Below are positions 16,058-26,542 of a stretch of 64,000 nucleotides of DNA, in pieces. The position numbers and the translations under genes are program-made. The stretch is from NCBI RefSeq assembly GCF_025766255.1, contig NW_026516725.1:124001-188000 (forward strand), given 5' to 3'. Position 1 is the stretch's first letter; each line of letters opens with the position of its first letter. This DNA is from Zychaea mexicana (Eukaryota > Mucoromycota > Mucoromycetes > Mucorales > Lichtheimiaceae). A model generated the notes under the pieces. The model had not been told where the DNA came from. It searched no databases and saw only the letters and a list, made by a program, of their open reading frames with translations.

Positions 16058-17248
16058 GGTTTATGACAAGGGTAGCTGTTTAAAAAACAGAAAAAAAGAT
16101 AGGAAGCGACGGGAAGAAGTTGAAAATCTTTTCTCGTGAAAATTAAAGCTCTCCCGGTCTTGTCGGGACGCGCGTCATAAACATTTAGCCACCTCTTTAT
16201 TACCAGCAGTCCCCTCTTCTTTTTCCTTTGCTGCTATACGCTCATTATTTGGTATACATGCTACTTATAATAGCGCTTCTTTGTTTTAGTCACTTTGCAG
16301 TCAAAAGTAGAGCGCATGGATATTTGCATATACTAATGAGGAACCCTCAACATCTGTGTATTCTGCAGGGCATGCCAGTATGGACGAAATAGGCATGGGT
16401 GTGTGTAGTGGTAGTGGTTGTATAGAGGAGGTAAATATATAAGAGAAGACCGTCACAATGAGCGATTCTGGTTGGCTGTGGGAGACGATTGCATTGTTTG
16501 CCTTCAAACAATGGCTTGACATATTCCACAAAGGCATTGTTTGGAAGGAGTTCCCATCCAACGAGAAGAGGCATTGATCCTGCAGAGATACGCTTCACTC
16601 GGATCTAACCGTGCGCAGCAACATGGACGAGACTCGGGAAATCAGGGAAGCGAAGGCATCATCGGATCAGTTTACCCCGCACTACTTTAAAAAGACGTCT
16701 ATTTCCAAGAAGCCGCTTTGATCCGCCACCCCCACTTTGGATCGTTACAGCATAGCGACATACGTGCACCCTCACGACTGCTGCCATAGATACCATCCTG
16801 TATACGAATAGAAGGAATGCGACGAGAGCCTTGTACCAGCCCTTGGTGCTACTAGTACCATGAAACCGCCAGTCGACTTTTGATACAATGACGCAAATTG
16901 TAAAACTCGCTTTGAATGCAAAAATGCAATAGGTAACAGTAGGTAAGGACACCGACGACCGTGAGACCCCGGATCATGCCGAGATCAGGAATGCTACAAC
17001 CTTCCCCGCACTATTTGATACGGTTTTCGGACGGACTGTACCGATGATTGCTCCGAAGAGGCTCCAGGGCGTGGTAAAAAAAACAGCAATGAAGAGTAGA
17101 TCAAAAAAAGATTTTATATTACTTTTTTTATTCTTTACACAAAAAAAAACGGTATGAACACAGATTTATTGGAGGGAGGGAGGGAGGGAGGGAGGGAGGG
17201 ACGACGACAAGAGGGGAAAGAAAATCAAATCAAAAACTTTTTATTTTT
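16058..17248. other. IDH2 upstream region and unassigned sequence
   Basis: A 1.2-kb gap between IDH2 (start at 16057) and the LYS9 stop (17249). The first ~200 bp should be the IDH2 promoter. On the minus strand two open blocks in the same frame, 16659-16952 and about 16347-16598, look faintly protein-like (one reads LLVGWELLPNNAFVEYVKPL) but are separated by stops and match no family I know. They could be a decayed gene or chance. Confidence 0.4.
17171..17200. repeat. GGGA microsatellite
   Basis: About seven GGAG/GGGA tetranucleotide units lie roughly 50 bp beyond the LYS9 stop codon, probably in its 3' UTR. Confidence 0.85.
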
Positions 17249-19124
17249 TTACAAAATCTTTTCAACCACGCCAATGTTCTCCTTCTCGAGCAACTCCATG
17301 ATGGGGTTGTTGATCTCAGGAGTCATGGGAGCAAGGACACCCTTCTGGTTGAGCTTGCCGTCGAGGATAAGCTGGGTGGCGATACCGCAGGGAACACCGA
17401 CCGTCTTGGCCATGGCAGAAAAGCCGCCGGGCGTACCATATTCGATCATGGTCGAAGTGCGGGTCTGGTGCGAGCCGTCCTTCAACTCAATCTCGAAACG
17501 ATGCTGCAAGAAGCACATGTCGCGCTCGCCTTCCTCGTACTGCATCTTTTCTTCCAAAGTGGCGCAGAAGGTGTCCAACAAGTTGCCACGACGATGGGCC
17601 TTGACGTCGGAGAAGAAACCCAACCAGCGCATACCGTCAAGGATCTGGGCCAAGCGAGGGCTGTCGGCAATGCCGGCCTTTTCAATGATGGCGGCCTTCA
17701 AGGCATCTTCAGCAGTAGAGTTGATGCCGACGACCTGGGCAATGACCTGGCTCCAGGTAATGTCACCAGCGTCAGCAGCCAAGTGGGCAACGGGCTCTTC
17801 GCTCAAGAAGCCGAGGCTGACAAGAGCCTTGGCGAATTGGGGGAAACCGTCATAGCGGATGGAGCCACGGATGATGGTCTCGGCATCAGGGATGTTGTAG
17901 CGCTTGTCATAGGGAGTGGAGTCACGGTTACCATAGCCGACGAAGGAATAGCCGGGATAGCCAGTGTTGAGAACGCGAACAGAGTCCATAAGTTCAGGAC
18001 CCGACACTTCAACGACCTATTCGCAGAGAGAGAGAGAGAGACAGAGAACGATTCATTAAGATATACGTCATTGCTGTCACCTAAATATTCATGCCGCAAC
18101 CTCCCGCCACACTCTCACTTGGTATGTGTGCTTACCTTGCCCTTTTCAAGGTACTTTGCAGTGTTCTTCAAAGCCAACAAGACGCCACGGGCGGACCAGG
18201 AGAACTTGTAACCGAAGGGGTTATCCGAGTTCTCGGGTGCGGGGAGACCACCGCAGAACGAGATGAACTCCTTGAGCTGTCAATTTTAATTTTTCACACG
18301 CACACACACCAACAATAGGTTAGTCATTTACCCTTGTGGGGGGAAAACCACGCAGAACAAAAGAGGCCACTCTTTTACCTTGCCACCCTCCTTGTGGACT
18401 TCATCGATGGTCTTGACAGCGTACAAGTGATCGATACCAGGGTCCAAACCGATCTCGTTCATGACAGTGATACCAGCATCCTTGGCACTGTATATAACAA
18501 CACCCCATGGTTAGAAACTCGATGGCTACCTTAGTGTCACCTTTCATTCCTTTGGGAGAAAACTTACGCTTGGTCATATTCCATCATGGCAGGCGAGACG
18601 TACGAGGTGGTGACGACATTCTTCTTGTGCTTGACAGCAGCGGCAATGACCTTGGCGTGGTAGATATAAGGGATCAAGCTATTTTTTCCGAGACCACGTT
18701 AGAAACAGCAACAACTCACCGCTCTTTTCTCCCTCAAGAACATACCTGATGGCAATGTCGTGCTGGGCAACGAGATCTTCAATAGCCTTGTCATCAGTGA
18801 TATCGACGGCAACAGCAGTGGTGTTGTTGGGGTATTTGGCAGCAAGAGCCTGAGCGTTGGCCAAAGTGCGGCTGGCTACAAGCAGTACACGATGAGAAAC
18901 AGCAGAATAGACACACACAACTTCAAATTTTGCTACTTTACCAACAGTCAACTTGTTCTCAGGACGACGAAGGACGTATTCGACAAAGGGAGCAGCGACA
19001 AAGCCGGATCCAAGCAAAAGAATCTTCCTGTTGTCGTCAAGAACGGTGAGTCTCTTTCTTTCTTGCGCTATCCCTCTAGCACCTGCTCCAACAGGCCTTG
19101 GCTATTTTCTTACTTTTCAGACAT
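17249..19124 (-). CDS. LYS9: saccharopine dehydrogenase (NADP+, L-glutamate-forming)
   Basis: Saccharopine reductase of the fungal alpha-aminoadipate pathway: condenses aminoadipate semialdehyde with glutamate to form saccharopine, the penultimate step of lysine synthesis. The start at 19124 encodes MSEK, then an intron. The next exon gives the NAD(P)-binding loop ILLLGSGFVAAPFVEYVLRR, followed by VASRTLANAQALAAKYPNNT and AVDITDDKAIEDLVAQHDIA. The large last exon (17249-18015) carries NTGYPGYSFVGYGNRDSTPY, KRYNIPDAETIIRGSIRYDG and the C-terminal catalytic half ending GVVEKIL. About six exons, near 445 residues, normal for the family. The absence of an attached lysine-ketoglutarate reductase domain distinguishes it from the bifunctional animal/plant enzyme. 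Shares a divergent intergenic region with COX8. Confidence 0.94.
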
Positions 19125-19701
19125 GATGGATTCTCTATAAAGACAGAAGGGAGAAGAGCGAAAAGGACGTGTGTATTAAAAAAACGCGGGTTTAAAAGGA
19201 AACAGTCAAAACCACATCGGAGATCGCTTTTCCCCATTTGAAAGCTATCAAAGATCGCGGCCTGTCATTGGATGAAAAGTACGAAGCCCGTCCCATCGAG
19301 CCTTTACCAATTCGAGGATTGCATGGCTGTTTGTTGCTGCTGCTCTTGGCTATCAATTCAATTTTTACATGTACACACACGTTGTCAAGAACGACAAAGT
19401 GTGTTGAATCGCCAAAGCCCTGGCCTAGAGGTTGCAAGGTGCTTGTGTTGATCACGATAGTCAGCAACAGCTAAGCAGCTTTAATATACCAGACGTAGTT
19501 TCAACCCATCATACGATGTTTTTCTAGAGGAGCGACAGTAGACACGTAACGAGAGCGATGGGAAGGGAGGGCCCCACACTCTGTTTGTATGCATGAATCC
19601 GTTTCGTCCTGAGAAGTGAGATTCCCACACCACTTTTTTTTTTCTCTTTACTTCTTCTTTCTTCTTTTGTATTTACAGTAACTCTTTTTAAAACTTTCCC
19701 C

Positions 19702-19770
<69 letters not shown>

Positions 19771-19777
19771 AGTTATA
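19125..19777. promoter_or_regulatory. divergent LYS9 / COX8 promoter region
   Basis: 653 bp between two start codons that point away from each other. It must carry both promoters. The COX8 side ends in a long CT tract that runs to within about 10 bp of its start codon. An open frame at 19238-19474 overlaps the region but I do not regard it as a gene. Confidence 0.6.
19703..19769. repeat. CT microsatellite abutting COX8 start
   Basis: A nearly pure (CT)n tract of about 65 bp ends nine bases before the ATG of COX8. On the coding strand it is a polypyrimidine run and so lies in the core promoter or 5' UTR, where such tracts are common in fungi. Confidence 0.95.
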
Positions 19778-20216
19778 ATGTATCCCGCTGTTATTGGCCG
19801 CACTGCTCTTCGTTCGCGTGTAGCTACACGTCAGCTCATTCGCTCCGACCTCTACCATTTCGAAAACTCAAATGGCCAGGTTAGTTGAACAATACCTTAA
19901 AAACGGGTCGAGGTGGAGGTGGGAGGGGGGTGTGGGGGAACGGTATTACATGATAAAAATTAACGAGTGTGGCATCAGAACCTTCCTTTCAAGACCAGCA
20001 ACAAGACGGGCCTTGCTGTGAAGATGACAGTGTTCTTGGGGTTGGGCTTTGCTGCCCCCTTCCTCGGTAAGGTTTCTGCTGTTTTGGAGCTGGAGCAGTA
20101 GTCGTTGTTGTACTACGACAGAACAAAAAAAAAAGAGGCTAACGTGAGAGAGGATGATGATGTTGTCATTTGTATCCATCCCATTTTTACGAATAGGCGC
20201 GGCGTGGCAGTTGTAA
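19778..20216 (+). CDS. COX8: cytochrome c oxidase subunit VIIc-like (yeast Cox8)
   Basis: Small single-span subunit of respiratory complex IV in the inner mitochondrial membrane. Three exons: 19778-19879, 19979-20066 and 20197-20216, joined by clean GT..AG introns; the protein is 69 residues, typical for the family. The first exon (MYPAVIGRTALRSRVATRQL) is a basic mitochondrial presequence. The second carries the family signature NLPFKTSNKTGLAVKM and the membrane helix TVFLGLGFAAPFLGAAWQL. It matches animal COX7C in the NLPF...K...LA.KM...FG..FA.PF pattern. Too split to be called by ORF length alone. It lies head-to-head with LYS9. Confidence 0.93.
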
Positions 20217-20677
20217 GCTAGGTTTTTCTTTTTTTTTTGGGTGTGATGCACATACTAACAAACATGCTTGTTTGTAGCCACAAGGCAGGCTAAGCAAGCA
20301 CAACGAGCAGCTGTCGTTGCTGCACTACACACACAGCCCTCGCATACAGAGCACAAGAAATAGATTTTTACGTTTTCCAAGCCCTTCGTTGTACGCACGC
20401 CATCTATTTCCAGTGCCAAATAAAAACAAATTATCTTTTCGACGATCCCTCCTTTTTCCCCTTCTTCTTTTCTTTTTTTCGTCTTGCTTGCTTGCCTGCT
20501 TACACTTGCTTGCTTTGCCTGGCGATAGTCTCTTTTATATTCTTGCGCTCTTGGATGGCAACTCGATGCAATTTGTCTTAACCACACAATTGGGTCTCGA
20601 CCGCCATGATATATTTACTCTGCAGTACTGTTATGCATCCAGTGCCATTGCTGATAACAACAAAATCAACAATAATA
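20217..20677. promoter_or_regulatory. kelch-gene upstream region
   Basis: 460 bp between COX8 and the chosen start of the kelch membrane protein. It is strongly pyrimidine-rich (TTGCTTGCCTGCTT-like repeats at about 20,480-20,520), consistent with a promoter/5' leader. Two in-frame ATGs at 20606 and 20633 would lengthen the next protein but spoil its signal peptide. Confidence 0.45.
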
Positions 20678-22696
20678 ATGGCAGCACTCCTGCTTTCCAT
20701 CATCCTCCTAGTATCGCCTTCACTTGTTCTTGTTGCTGCCCAGGATGTTCCTAGTCCTACTACAGATGCTGATCATGATTTTACACGTCTGCTCGGTCTA
20801 CCTCGCCACAATCATTGCGCGTTCGCGTCTAATAACTCGCTCTATATCTTTGGTGGCAGCCATCAGTCATTGTCATTGTCGACAACAACAACCCTCAATG
20901 ATAGTGCATTCCATCTCAGCTTTTCCCCTTCCCTCGACGCTCGTCCCGCAATGGAGCAACTCGCTGATAGCCAGCAGCCCGCGCTTAACGACATTGCGCT
21001 TGGCGCTGGCTGTGCTGTCACAAGCTACGGTCATGCGCTCTTTCTTCCGCCGCACGGAGCACTTTTAACTTACAACGTGCTCACACACCAATGGACGACT
21101 TTTGGCGACCACGACGTACATGGCTCGCCTGCGGCATTAGCATCATTTAACGGAACAAGCTCGTTCCGGCGGCGCGAAATGGCCTCAGCCATGTGGAACG
21201 ACATGTGGATTATTTTTGGTGGACGTGTCGATAATAGCAACAGCTTTACCCAAAGTACATTTGTTCTCGATGCACGTATGCAGTCTCCCTGGATCTGGTT
21301 CGAATCACCTATTACATTTTATACACCACCACCACCACCCTCATCACAACAGTCACCAGGCACAATGGTCGCCACGTCGCGTTGGGTCTTGTATTTTGCC
21401 ATTACCACCGCCACCACCACTACCACTACTACTACTACTAGTAATAACACTGTAGCACCAATACCGTTCAACACTAGACCATACAATGTGGCGGTGCATT
21501 GCTTTGATCCGTATGTGCTACTATGGGTAGGCCAGGTAGCTAACTTTACCGCCTCGACAAACCATCTACACGCCGTGAGCTTCGACCTCGACTCTGTGCT
21601 CGTTGTTCCCGCTTATTCATCATCATCATCATCATTTAATAATACTACTACCATTACCGAAACCAACAGTAATAATAATAGCACCAACAGCGAAGAAACA
21701 CGAATGGCTGTCCTGCCACCTCAAGGGTTATGGCGTTTAGACATGTCACGGGACTCAGCTGCAGGTACCGTCAATTGGATCGGTGACGCAAGGCCATTCC
21801 GGCCTCTCGAGGGAGGCACAGTAACAAGACTCACGGACGATCTAATTGTATTATACGGCGGAGCACCATTTAGTCATGACAGTTTACGATTCTGGAATAT
21901 CACTGCGGGCAATTTCGTTGACCCAGCATGGTGGCGTGAGACACAGTGGAATACTAGACCTAGCGGGGATGGACCCACTACTACTGCTGCTAACGATAAC
22001 GATGGTGGACCCAACATACTAGCCATTGTACTTGGAACAGTACTGGGTTTTTTGGGGCTGATACTAGTCATTCTGGCCATCTATTATTTCTGTTGTTATC
22101 GACGACGACGACGACGACGATGGGATGGAGCGAAAAAAGAAACACGATCCCGTCAAATGAGAGGACGATCTGCAACGCCAATTTCCATTCGAACCAATGT
22201 GTCGTCGTCCCTGCGTCGCGGCACTGCTGAGTTGTTTTCTGTGGAGAATAACAATAATCATAACAGAAATTTATCGCCGGCGACAACGACGAGCACTGCA
22301 GCAGCGGATCAAGAAGACGCGGGAACATGGGCTGTGCAGCTAAGGCGTACGCTTTCGGCAATAGCACGCAGCAACCGCGTTCCTTGGTCACGTTCTTCAC
22401 CTCAGGCTTTGCAGGACATGATCTCGTCGGGTTCACCGTCAAACGACAGATTAATGTCTTTGTCGTCTCCTGTTGCTGGAGATGCGACAGCGGTTGGAGC
22501 AGCAGCAGGGAACAGCTACCATAATGACGACAACGACGACAGAACCAACAATGCACCTATCCCTCCTGGTGACATTGATAGTGAGCGACATCGACGGATA
22601 CGTGAAAGCAGCAGATTTAGCGAGCATTTTGACTTGATGGCACCGCCTGAATCCATCCGTCTTTCGCAAGTCATGGAGGAAAATGACGAGCCCTAA
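20678..22696 (+). CDS. kelch-like type I membrane protein
   Basis: Predicted secreted/ectodomain kelch propeller anchored by one membrane span. I choose the ATG at 20678 because it opens a classical signal peptide, MAALLLSIILLVSPSLVLVA; in-frame ATGs at 20606 and 20633 give a poorer N-terminus. The product is 672 residues in a single exon. Kelch-type glycine pairs recur: NNSLYIFGGS, NDMWIIFGGRVDN and DDLIVLYGGAPFS. Many N-x-S/T sites in the ectodomain suggest glycosylation. A hydrophobic helix at about residues 446-470 (ILAIVLGTVLGFLGLILVIL) is followed by CCYRRRRRRRW, a strong stop-transfer signal. A serine-rich cytosolic tail of about 200 residues follows. Trinucleotide runs encode Thr, Ser and Arg tracts. 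The family is common in Mucoromycota; function unknown, perhaps a cell-surface sensor or wall-associated protein. It is intronless among intron-rich neighbours. Confidence 0.85.
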   Translation: MAALLLSIILLVSPSLVLVAAQDVPSPTTDADHDFTRLLGLPRHNHCAFASNNSLYIFGGSHQSLSLSTTTTLNDSAFHLSFSPSLDARPAMEQLADSQQPALNDIALGAGCAVTSYGHALFLPPHGALLTYNVLTHQWTTFGDHDVHGSPAALASFNGTSSFRRREMASAMWNDMWIIFGGRVDNSNSFTQSTFVLDARMQSPWIWFESPITFYTPPPPPSSQQSPGTMVATSRWVLYFAITTATTTTTTTTTSNNTVAPIPFNTRPYNVAVHCFDPYVLLWVGQVANFTASTNHLHAVSFDLDSVLVVPAYSSSSSSFNNTTTITETNSNNNSTNSEETRMAVLPPQGLWRLDMSRDSAAGTVNWIGDARPFRPLEGGTVTRLTDDLIVLYGGAPFSHDSLRFWNITAGNFVDPAWWRETQWNTRPSGDGPTTTAANDNDGGPNILAIVLGTVLGFLGLILVILAIYYFCCYRRRRRRRWDGAKKETRSRQMRGRSATPISIRTNVSSSLRRGTAELFSVENNNNHNRNLSPATTTSTAAADQEDAGTWAVQLRRTLSAIARSNRVPWSRSSPQALQDMISSGSPSNDRLMSLSSPVAGDATAVGAAAGNSYHNDDNDDRTNNAPIPPGDIDSERHRRIRESSRFSEHFDLMAPPESIRLSQVMEENDEP

Positions 22697-24135
22697 AAAA
22701 AACCTTAATCTACTTTAATCTTTCTATTCTACACGTCTTCTTTCTAGCATTTCCAACCATCCCCTTACGTTTTAGACATAAGCATCTTTATACATACATA
22801 TTACTTTCATCTATACATACTTTCATCTATACAACGTGCACTTGTACATGTAATTGCTGTTTCCTCTCTCTCTCTCTCTCTCTCTTTCCTTCCACTCTCC
22901 CCCATTGTAACGTTGTAATATTGTTCCCTACTTTTAATGGTTGCTGTTTGTAGATAAGGAAAAAAAAATAACCGTATACTATATTAAAAAACAACGCGTG
23001 GAAAGACACAAAAAAAAGTGACACAGAAATCTGGGCTGTGCTTCCCTCTTTCTCCAAGCAAACATGATACAAACTTACAACAATGCCATGAAATATCGGT
23101 GGCTCAGGTTTTACATACGGCTAGACTTATTATAGAGTATAGTGAGTCCTCTCTCTCTCTCCTCACTGATTATTTATCGTGACACGGTTTCATCATTTTG
23201 AGGCAACCGCTGCACCAAAAAAATAGAAAAAAAATAAGCCCATCACTGTTAGCTACTATTAATACAATTAACCTTTCTTTTCTTGATCTGAAATCGAGAA
23301 CACACACTTTTACCCGGTTACAGATTATTCTCAGGGTCAGCACACTATCCTCATCTTTTACCTGGCTCATTGTGTAATATCATAACTGCAGCGGTAGTAA
23401 GCACAAGGTCTCTCCGAACTTTAAATCCTACTCTTGGAACTATTGGTATTCGGCTTTGTAACAGCAATTTATAAAAGCAAGTTACTGTAGCAGCTGACGA
23501 TGATGAGCTAGCAGTACATAACATGGCTATCCAGTTCTTTTCAGCGAATGATATTGTAGTTGCGCCATACAGCAGAAAATGCATTGACCAACAACTTCAA
23601 CAACTTTGTATACAAACATAGTTTAGGTGAATAAACTTGCAGCTATTTTTTCTTGTAAACAAGTTGGACGGTTCCCTGGTTGTTGCCATTATTTATTTCG
23701 TCGTTGAAAGTCTTCTTAGTCTTCCATTGATGCTGGTAGTGACTACGATCCGTCGTACGACTTTCCGACTTCCTTTGCGATACCAAGGACATACTAGATA
23801 AATGATGTGGTATCAGCGGGAGTGTTCAAACGTCAGAGTGATAGTTAGTCGATGTACACCTGTGATCTGGAGCAATTCAGACTGTCTGATTATCTTGGAG
23901 CGTCATACGATTCGTTCGAGAAATGTACTGTCCAGTGGGATGATGGACGCTCTTGAATTCTCCCAAATTTTTGCGAGCCAAAAATCGACTCGCTAAACTA
24001 CTTGTTGATCCTGTACCTTATTTTTTAAAACAAACTCAAAAACAACTCCCACCACCCCCACAAGCACCTAACTCCCCTTTGCCTACTTCCGCTCCTATAC
24101 TACTTTGCCCTCTTCCGTGAAGGAAAAGAAGAACT
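22697..24135. other. intergenic region 3' of kelch gene
   Basis: 1.4 kb between the kelch gene and the transposon. It contains the kelch 3' UTR, a short TC run near 22,866-22,886 and one weak minus-strand spliced gene candidate (listed separately). 23,700-24,100 shows nothing I can assign. Confidence 0.45.
23193..23584 (-). CDS. possible small three-exon gene, unknown
   Basis: I do not recognise this. The minus-strand frame from the ATG at 23584 stays open for about 74 codons. It then meets GTAAAA, a plausible acceptor TTTCAG, a 15-bp exon, GTTAAT and a TGCAG acceptor. Splicing at these keeps the frame and ends in DQEKKAVASK and a stop at 23193. The 84-residue product would have a hydrophobic, Ser/Ala-rich first half and a basic centre (SRIPIVPRVGFKVRRD), the shape of many small mitochondrial or ER proteins. 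The coherent splicing is the only support; a 15-bp micro-exon is unusual and the call could be chance. Confidence 0.25.
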
Positions 24136-25030
24136 ATGGAAAGCCAGGAGGGTCGCGAAGGCAACCTCAATTATTCTCCAGCAGAAGATCTTCAACTGTG
24201 TAAATCATGGTTCAAGTTCTCGATTAGTGCCGAAACAGGAACAGACCAGGATGGTGGCCAATGCTGGGAAAAAAGTTTGCTGTTCACTTTGCTTCGCATA
24301 TCGAGGAATCAAGAGGCGAACGTACGGCCAAAGCTTTGATGGGGCCGTTGGAGTCGTAACATCCAAAAAGAAGTTGCAAAGTTCTGTGGACATTACGCGC
24401 TCTGCGACAAAGTGGTCAGAATGAGTTGGATCTGGTTAGTATTAATTTAAAAAAGTTAAAGAAAAAACATGTTTAGTTATACAGGGCCTGACATTAGTAA
24501 CTTTCAGCGTACGCAAGCGAAGGAAGCGTATTTCAAATTTGAAAAGAAACAATTCGCTTTTGAGCTCTTGTTGGGAAACCCTCCGTTCTTTCGACAGGTG
24601 GAATGACAAGCTGGAAGAAATGAAGGCACCTGCAGCTTTCAATGTCGATCAAGAAGGCGAAAATGGTGAATCGTCGACCGCGCAACCCACCAACAAAAGA
24701 CCTGACGGCAACAAAAAGGGAAGGGTTCGAACAGAGCTCAAGCGCGACTTTGATCAAGCGATGAAGAAACAAGCCGCATCTCTTGAAGAAACGAGAAAAA
24801 AGAGCAAATATTTGGAGCAGCTCGTGGCCGTAGAGAAAAGAAAAGCGAAGGACGACAGAAAAGAAAGGGATGAGAAGATCATGGCTGTCGATCCTTCACA
24901 ATTGGATCCCATCCGCCGTCAGTTCTATGAGATCTGGCAAAAACAGATCTTAGAAAGATTGCTTGCAGGAGGAGCAGAAGATGAAGAGGATAAAGAAGAC
25001 GATGGAGAAGAAGATGAACGAAGAAGTTGA
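24136..25030 (+). pseudogene. Harbinger Myb/NAM-like accessory protein, broken
   Basis: Accessory DNA-binding protein that helps Harbinger transposase find its ends. The first part reads NYSPAEDLQLCKSWFKFS..GTDQDGGQCWEK, the Myb/SANT-like trihelix start of the family. It continues FAVHFASHIEESRGERTAKA and, in a different frame, IQKEVAKFCGHYALCDKVVR, so one indel lies near 24,340. An intron (about 24,434-24,490) precedes EAYFKFEKKQFAFELL. A second frame change near 24,575 leads to WETLRSFDRWNDKLEEMKAP and the NAM-like C-terminal coiled coil (DFDQAMKKQAASLEETRKKS ... DPIRRQFYEIWQKQIL), ending in an acidic tail. The two frame breaks make it a pseudogene copy. Confidence 0.8.
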
Positions 25031-25128
25031 AGAAGTAGAAGCAGTAGAACAATCAGGGGATGAACATGATGTAGTTGAGTAGGATTAAGATGATGATAAG
25101 AGTTTTTTTAATCAAGAAAAAGTATCCA

Positions 25129-26542
25129 TCATTTGACTTTACCATACGATTTCCACAAATGTACAACAAGATCATCTTGTAGTTGTTGATGCTTCTGAGT
25201 ATCGCGGATTTCTTGATATCGACTAAGATACTGTTTGAAAACAGCGTCATCACCGGGCACTGTTGCTAATGTTGTTGCTGCAACCTCTTCTGAATTCACA
25301 TCAACACCATCTGAATTAGATGTGCTAGCTCGAACTCGCTTTCTGTCTTTATTGCGGCGTGCTTTTTCTCGGCGAGTTGCTTCATCATCATACTCATGAT
25401 CAACTTCTGTACTGCGTCCATCCTCAATGGTCATATTGTGGAGAATAATGCAAGCTTTTATGATGTTGGTGAGAGTTGCAATGTTCCATTGTCTTGCTGG
25501 CTGCTGGATGATGTGATATCGAGCCTTTAAAACACCAAACGCGCGCTCAACATCTTTGCGCACGCTTTCTTGCATCTTGCTGAAATGCTACAAAGGATAA
25601 ATGATTATTATATTGGCGTTACAAATCGAATAGTTTAATATACCTGTTCTTGAAGGTCATCAGGCATCTTGATGGATTGCACCAATGTTGCCCATGTAGG
25701 GTATATCCCATCAGCAAGATTATATGATACCGGCGGTGTACGTCCAGCAGCAAGATCCGAAAACAGAGGCGAGCGATCCAACACATTGATATCATTGAGG
25801 CTTCCTGGAAGCCCGAAATAAGCATGCCATATCCATAAATCAAAAAATTTGCTACTACTGTACTTCCAAGATTACCAGCTTCTCCTTCCTTGCCCCTGTA
25901 CATCCCATGCGATGCTTTGGGACAATTCTTTTAAACCCAATGAGTGCAATCCACCGAGCCTAGCATCCCAAGGAAGCCGCGTGCTTCTCCTTGAGCTAAC
26001 AGTCTTGCCATGTCTGTTTCATTTGGTGCACGTGAATACGTTTCACTAAATATATTGATGACTGCTTGACAAAAACGGAGCAGACATTGACGAGTAGTCT
26101 CTTCGCCCATACGTAAGTAGTCATCTACTGCATCAGCAGGCACACCATAGGCAAGTTGCCTCATTGCTGCAGTTGCTTTCGCGATGGCCGGAAACATAAG
26201 CTTGCCAGCAGCATCCTTCTTTTGAGTGAAGTAATCGTCTTGCTTACCCATCGCATCGACGATTCTTAGGAAAAGTGGGCGGAACATTCGAAAACGACGG
26301 CGAAATTTCTCTGGACCATGAAGTGGAACGTCGTCGAAATAATCATGTTGAAGCAACATTTGTACCACTTCGCGTCTTCTCTCTTTGTACTTTCGCCCAA
26401 AGACTGATCCACGTTTCAAAGTACCTCCTTCCTCAATCTCCTTCCTTAATGCTTTGCAATGCGCGGTGGTGAAGTTCAAGCCAGAGTAGCTCATCGGCAT
26501 CAATGTCAGAAAATATTTGGGTAATTCGCGAGTGGTTGGCAT
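25129..26542 (-). pseudogene. PIF/Harbinger DDE transposase, broken
   Basis: DDE-type nuclease of the Harbinger superfamily. The N-terminal block from the ATG at 26542 includes LHGPEKFRRRFRMFRPLFLR and ATAAMRQLAYGVPADAVDDY. The first catalytic Asp is in GMLGSVDCTHW, directly followed by an in-frame stop just before KNCPKASHGMY. The second Asp is in LPGSLNDINVLDRSPLF, reached only after a frame change near 25,850. The catalytic Glu is in RKDVERAFGVLKARYHIIQQ. A low-complexity basic and acidic C-terminus ends at 25129. All three catalytic residues remain readable, so inactivation is fairly recent. A short intron may exist near 25,590-25,640. Confidence 0.85.

Larger units (their letters stand above)
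24136..26542. mobile_element. degenerate PIF/Harbinger DNA transposon
   Basis: Two convergent genes diagnostic of the PIF/Harbinger superfamily lie back to back with 100 bp between their stops: a Myb/SANT-like (NAM-associated) DNA-binding protein on the plus strand and a DDE transposase on the minus strand. Both carry frameshifts or nonsense codons, so this copy is not autonomous. I could not identify the terminal inverted repeats or the 3-bp (TWA) target duplication; the true ends lie outside the given coordinates, probably within 24.0 and 26.8 kb. Confidence 0.85.

Noticed and set aside
17154..18211. Overlapping long plus-strand frames (233 and 247 codons)
   Set aside because: Antisense shadows of the LYS9 last exon, whose protein sequence is conserved.
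19238..19474. 78-codon plus-strand frame in the LYS9/COX8 promoter
   Set aside because: It starts with a protein-like MKAIKDRGLSLDEKYEARP but lies between two head-to-head promoters, ends in low-complexity Leu and has no known relative; kept as regulatory region.
20317..20754. 145-codon plus-strand frame before and over the kelch start
   Set aside because: Out of frame with the kelch protein; pyrimidine-rich leader sequence gives a Leu/Phe/Ser-rich shadow.
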